A program made the translations under genes and the position numbers. A stretch of DNA of 64,000 nt, taken from assembly GCF_009498525.1 (NCBI RefSeq), contig NZ_QSNT01000001.1, positions 487,032 through 551,031 of the forward strand. Direction: 5' to 3'. Below are positions 62,151 to 64,000 of this stretch, piece after piece. Every line of letters starts with the position of its first letter. Within the stretch, counting starts at the first letter, position 1. The stretch is from Rhizobium sp. ICMP 5592. GTDB taxonomy: Bacteria; Pseudomonadota; Alphaproteobacteria; Rhizobiales; Rhizobiaceae. The notes under the pieces are model-generated. The model was given only the letters and a program-made list of their open reading frames with translations, was not told where the DNA came from and did not search any database.

Positions 62151-63353
62151 ATGACCCGCCTCTTTCCCGAAGTATTCCGCGACCCGACGATCCGGGTGAG
62201 CATGCTTGCGATCTTTGCCTTCGGCTTTGCCGGAGCTGCAACATCGCCTTATCAGTCCGTCGTGGGTATTCGCGAGCTCGGCCTGAGCAATGGACTCTAT
62301 TCGGCGCTGATCTTTTCTGCGGCCGCGGTGAACGTCATCGTCAGCATTCTGCTTGGAAATCTCGCGGACAGGCTCGGCGAATACCGCGCGATGATGCTCA
62401 CGGTCGCGATTTTCGGCATTCTGGGTTATGGGGCGGTCTATGTTATTCCGGCTCAGGTGACCTTCGTCGTTAGCGCGCTGTTGTTCCTGCCGGTTTACGG
62501 CTCCCTCAATTCGCTGCTTTTTGCCAATGTCAGAGTTGCGACCAAGGGAATGGAGCGCAACGACGTCGCCACCGTCAACTCGGGTGTCCGGGCGATGATC
62601 TCGCTGTCCTGGGTTCTCGTGCCGGGCATTATCGGCTCGCTGCTTATAAATTCCGGAACCATGCTGCCCGCCTATCTTTTTGCGGGCATGGCCTGTGCGG
62701 TCTGCTTCGGACTGATCGCGGCTTTCCTTCCGCGCCAGAACGGCACCGACAATGCCGCAACGCGTCATCTTTCCTATCTTGCAGCCCTCGGCGAGGTCGC
62801 CTCGCCGCCGGTCCTCGTGCGCGTGATCGCGGTGGCGCTGATCACCAGTACAGTTCACGTCAGCGACACTATTCTGCCTCTTATCGTCACCGGCGCCGCC
62901 CACGGCACCGTCGCCGATATCGGCGTACTCGTGGGGATCGTGGCGTTTCTCGAAGTCATATTCATCATTATGTGGGGACGCGCCCAGCGGATCATGAGCC
63001 ATGTCACGGCGCTGGCCATCGGCACGGTCATCTACGTCGTCTACCTGTTGCTGCTCGCGCAGGCATCAGCGCCTTGGCACATCTATGCCCTGACCCTTAT
63101 CAGCGGGATCGGGGCGGCTGCCCTCATCAGCATTCCCATCACATACCTGCAGGATCTGATTGCCGAACGCCCCGGGCTCGGCAGCGCCCTGATATCCGTC
63201 AATATTTTCCTGAGCGCAGGTATGAGCGCCCTGCTCTTTGCGATCGGAACGGGGATGAGCAGCTATTCCGGAACGGCGGTCATCAGCGCTGCTGCTGGAC
63301 TGGTCGGGCTTGCCCTGCTGCTCTTCTTTGATGGCGGCAGGCGGCGCAGATAA
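62151..63353 (+). CDS. MFS transporter, sugar efflux type (SetA-like)
   Basis: The 400-residue product has twelve predicted membrane helices. The N-terminal half has SMLAIFAFGFAGAATSPYQS and the loop GNLADRLGEYRAMMLTVAIF, the MFS loop 2-3 signature. It resembles SetA/SetB sugar efflux proteins, which export glucosides and lactose-like sugars. The C-terminal half (AAHGTVADIGVLVGIVAFLE; LISIPITYLQDLIAERPGLG) fits the same family. It follows the kinase remnant and precedes a convergent GntR gene. Its substrate is unknown. Confidence 0.85.
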   Translation: MTRLFPEVFRDPTIRVSMLAIFAFGFAGAATSPYQSVVGIRELGLSNGLYSALIFSAAAVNVIVSILLGNLADRLGEYRAMMLTVAIFGILGYGAVYVIPAQVTFVVSALLFLPVYGSLNSLLFANVRVATKGMERNDVATVNSGVRAMISLSWVLVPGIIGSLLINSGTMLPAYLFAGMACAVCFGLIAAFLPRQNGTDNAATRHLSYLAALGEVASPPVLVRVIAVALITSTVHVSDTILPLIVTGAAHGTVADIGVLVGIVAFLEVIFIIMWGRAQRIMSHVTALAIGTVIYVVYLLLLAQASAPWHIYALTLISGIGAAALISIPITYLQDLIAERPGLGSALISVNIFLSAGMSALLFAIGTGMSSYSGTAVISAAAGLVGLALLLFFDGGRRRR

Positions 63354-63467
63354 TCGTCGGTGAACACGGAATTGTCCGACCGGCTATCAGGCGGGATGAG
63401 CTTTTAAATTTCGGACCGACGGTTCGCATTTCCTCAAGGCGATGCGGCCAGATCAAATCCCCTCTGC

Positions 63468-64000
63468 TCATGGTCTCCGACGTGCGGGGGCCGTGTCCCG
63501 GCCGCTGACGATGTCCAGAATCTCGGATGCGACATTGCGCAGATGGGTTACCATCGCCGCCCGTGCGCGCCGGCCGTCGCCCTTGGCGAAGGCGTCCAGG
63601 ATGGCGACGTGTTCGGCGGCATCGGCCGCCACGCGACCCGACGGGCTGGTCAGTTCAAACAGGCGGGTGATGACGCGCAGCTGCTGGATCATCCGCACCA
63701 GCACGCCGTTGCCGAGCGCTTCCGGGAACAGCATGTGAAGACGGTCGTCGGTCTCCCAATGCTCGGCGGCCTGCGCTTCCAGTGCGCCGAGCCTCAGAAT
63801 ATCGCTGCGCAGCGCCTCGATCGTTTCCGGTTTGATGCGGCCGATCGCGAGCTCCACGGCTTCGCCTTCGAGCAGCTCGCGAACCTTGAGCGCCTGGAAG
63901 AATTCCACCGGCTGCACCCGGCGCACTGCATAGGAGCGCGAACCCTGCTTGATGAGCAGCCCCTCCGCCGCAAGCCGCAGGATCGCCTCCCGCATCGGGG
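63468..64000 (-). CDS. GntR-family (FCD) transcriptional regulator, N-terminus outside window
   Basis: The gene continues past the right edge. The visible 177 codons begin in the recognition helix (PMREAILRLAAEGLLIKQGS) and run through the wing (SYAVRRVQPVEFFQAL) into the FCD domain (VRELLEGEAVELAIGRIKPE; HWETDDRLHMLFPEALGNG; EHVAILDAFAKGDGRRARA). The FCD His and Asp metal ligands appear present. The ATG-like Met at 63995 is internal to the helix-turn-helix. Its regulatory target is probably outside the window. Confidence 0.85.
   Translation of the reverse strand, partial: PMREAILRLAAEGLLIKQGSRSYAVRRVQPVEFFQALKVRELLEGEAVELAIGRIKPETIEALRSDILRLGALEAQAAEHWETDDRLHMLFPEALGNGVLVRMIQQLRVITRLFELTSPSGRVAADAAEHVAILDAFAKGDGRRARAAMVTHLRNVASEILDIVSGRDTAPARRRP

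Noticed and set aside
61982..62473. 163-codon gene between the glycanase and MFS genes
   Set aside because: Only its first 18 or so residues have a family match (the kinase remnant). The rest overlaps the MFS gene in another frame.

Overview
The window is GC-rich, densely coded DNA that reads as a Rhizobiales chromosome or megaplasmid, most likely Rhizobiaceae. The grounds are the number of ABC uptake systems paired with catabolic enzymes, the single-chain indolepyruvate ferredoxin oxidoreductase, a PrsDE-like type I secretion pair beside a GH16 glycanase, and GntR, RpiR, ROK and AraC regulators. I saw no rRNA, tRNA, CRISPR array or intact insertion sequence. The window cuts a gene at each end.

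Layout. (1) 1-11.2 kb: the C-terminal part of a DMGDH-type enzyme, a Dpp-like peptide transporter operon on the minus strand, and a divergent plus-strand operon (RpiR regulator, N-formylglutamate amidohydrolase-like enzyme, FAD amine oxidase, aldehyde dehydrogenase). (2) 11.3-14.9 kb: minus-strand rutABCDF for pyrimidine ring degradation, preceded by an unusual intergenic region full of inverted repeats. (3) 15.3-19.9 kb: an ABC exporter and a PAS-GAF-GGDEF-EAL gene split by one in-frame TGA. (4) 20-32 kb: a polyol/ketose cluster with a ribitol 2-dehydrogenase, two more SDR dehydrogenases, a zinc polyol dehydrogenase, a ketose 3-epimerase, a sugar-type ABC transporter, and AraC and ROK regulators.

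(5) 32.1-41.5 kb: a ten-gene minus-strand operon facing a GntR-type regulator. It joins a polar amino-acid ABC transporter to an M20 deacylase, an enolase-superfamily enzyme, an ectoine-hydrolase-like M24 protein, a free-standing CTP-synthase-type amidotransferase, a VOC protein, a 2-hydroxyacid dehydrogenase and a D-amino-acid aminotransferase. This is the best candidate for an undescribed pathway. (6) 42.7-53.5 kb: an eight-gene minus-strand operon (FAD 2-hydroxyacid dehydrogenase, indolepyruvate ferredoxin oxidoreductase, enoyl-CoA hydratase, 2OG-Fe(II) oxygenase, PotABCD-like transporter) facing a FadR-type GntR regulator and an AcuI-like reductase.

(7) 55.4-62.0 kb: a Phd-like antitoxin with a perfect 20-bp operator and a truncated VapC toxin; then a type I secretion ATPase and adaptor, a protein with eleven long-period GG(N/D)D repeats, and a leaderless GH16 glycanase with a carbohydrate-binding module. 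(8) 61.9-64 kb: a short remnant of a PfkB-family sugar kinase, a sugar-efflux-type MFS transporter and the start of another GntR gene.

Most modules follow one pattern: a transporter, the enzymes for the imported compound, and a divergent regulator. Function calls come from sequence motifs and remembered family sequences; no database search was run.
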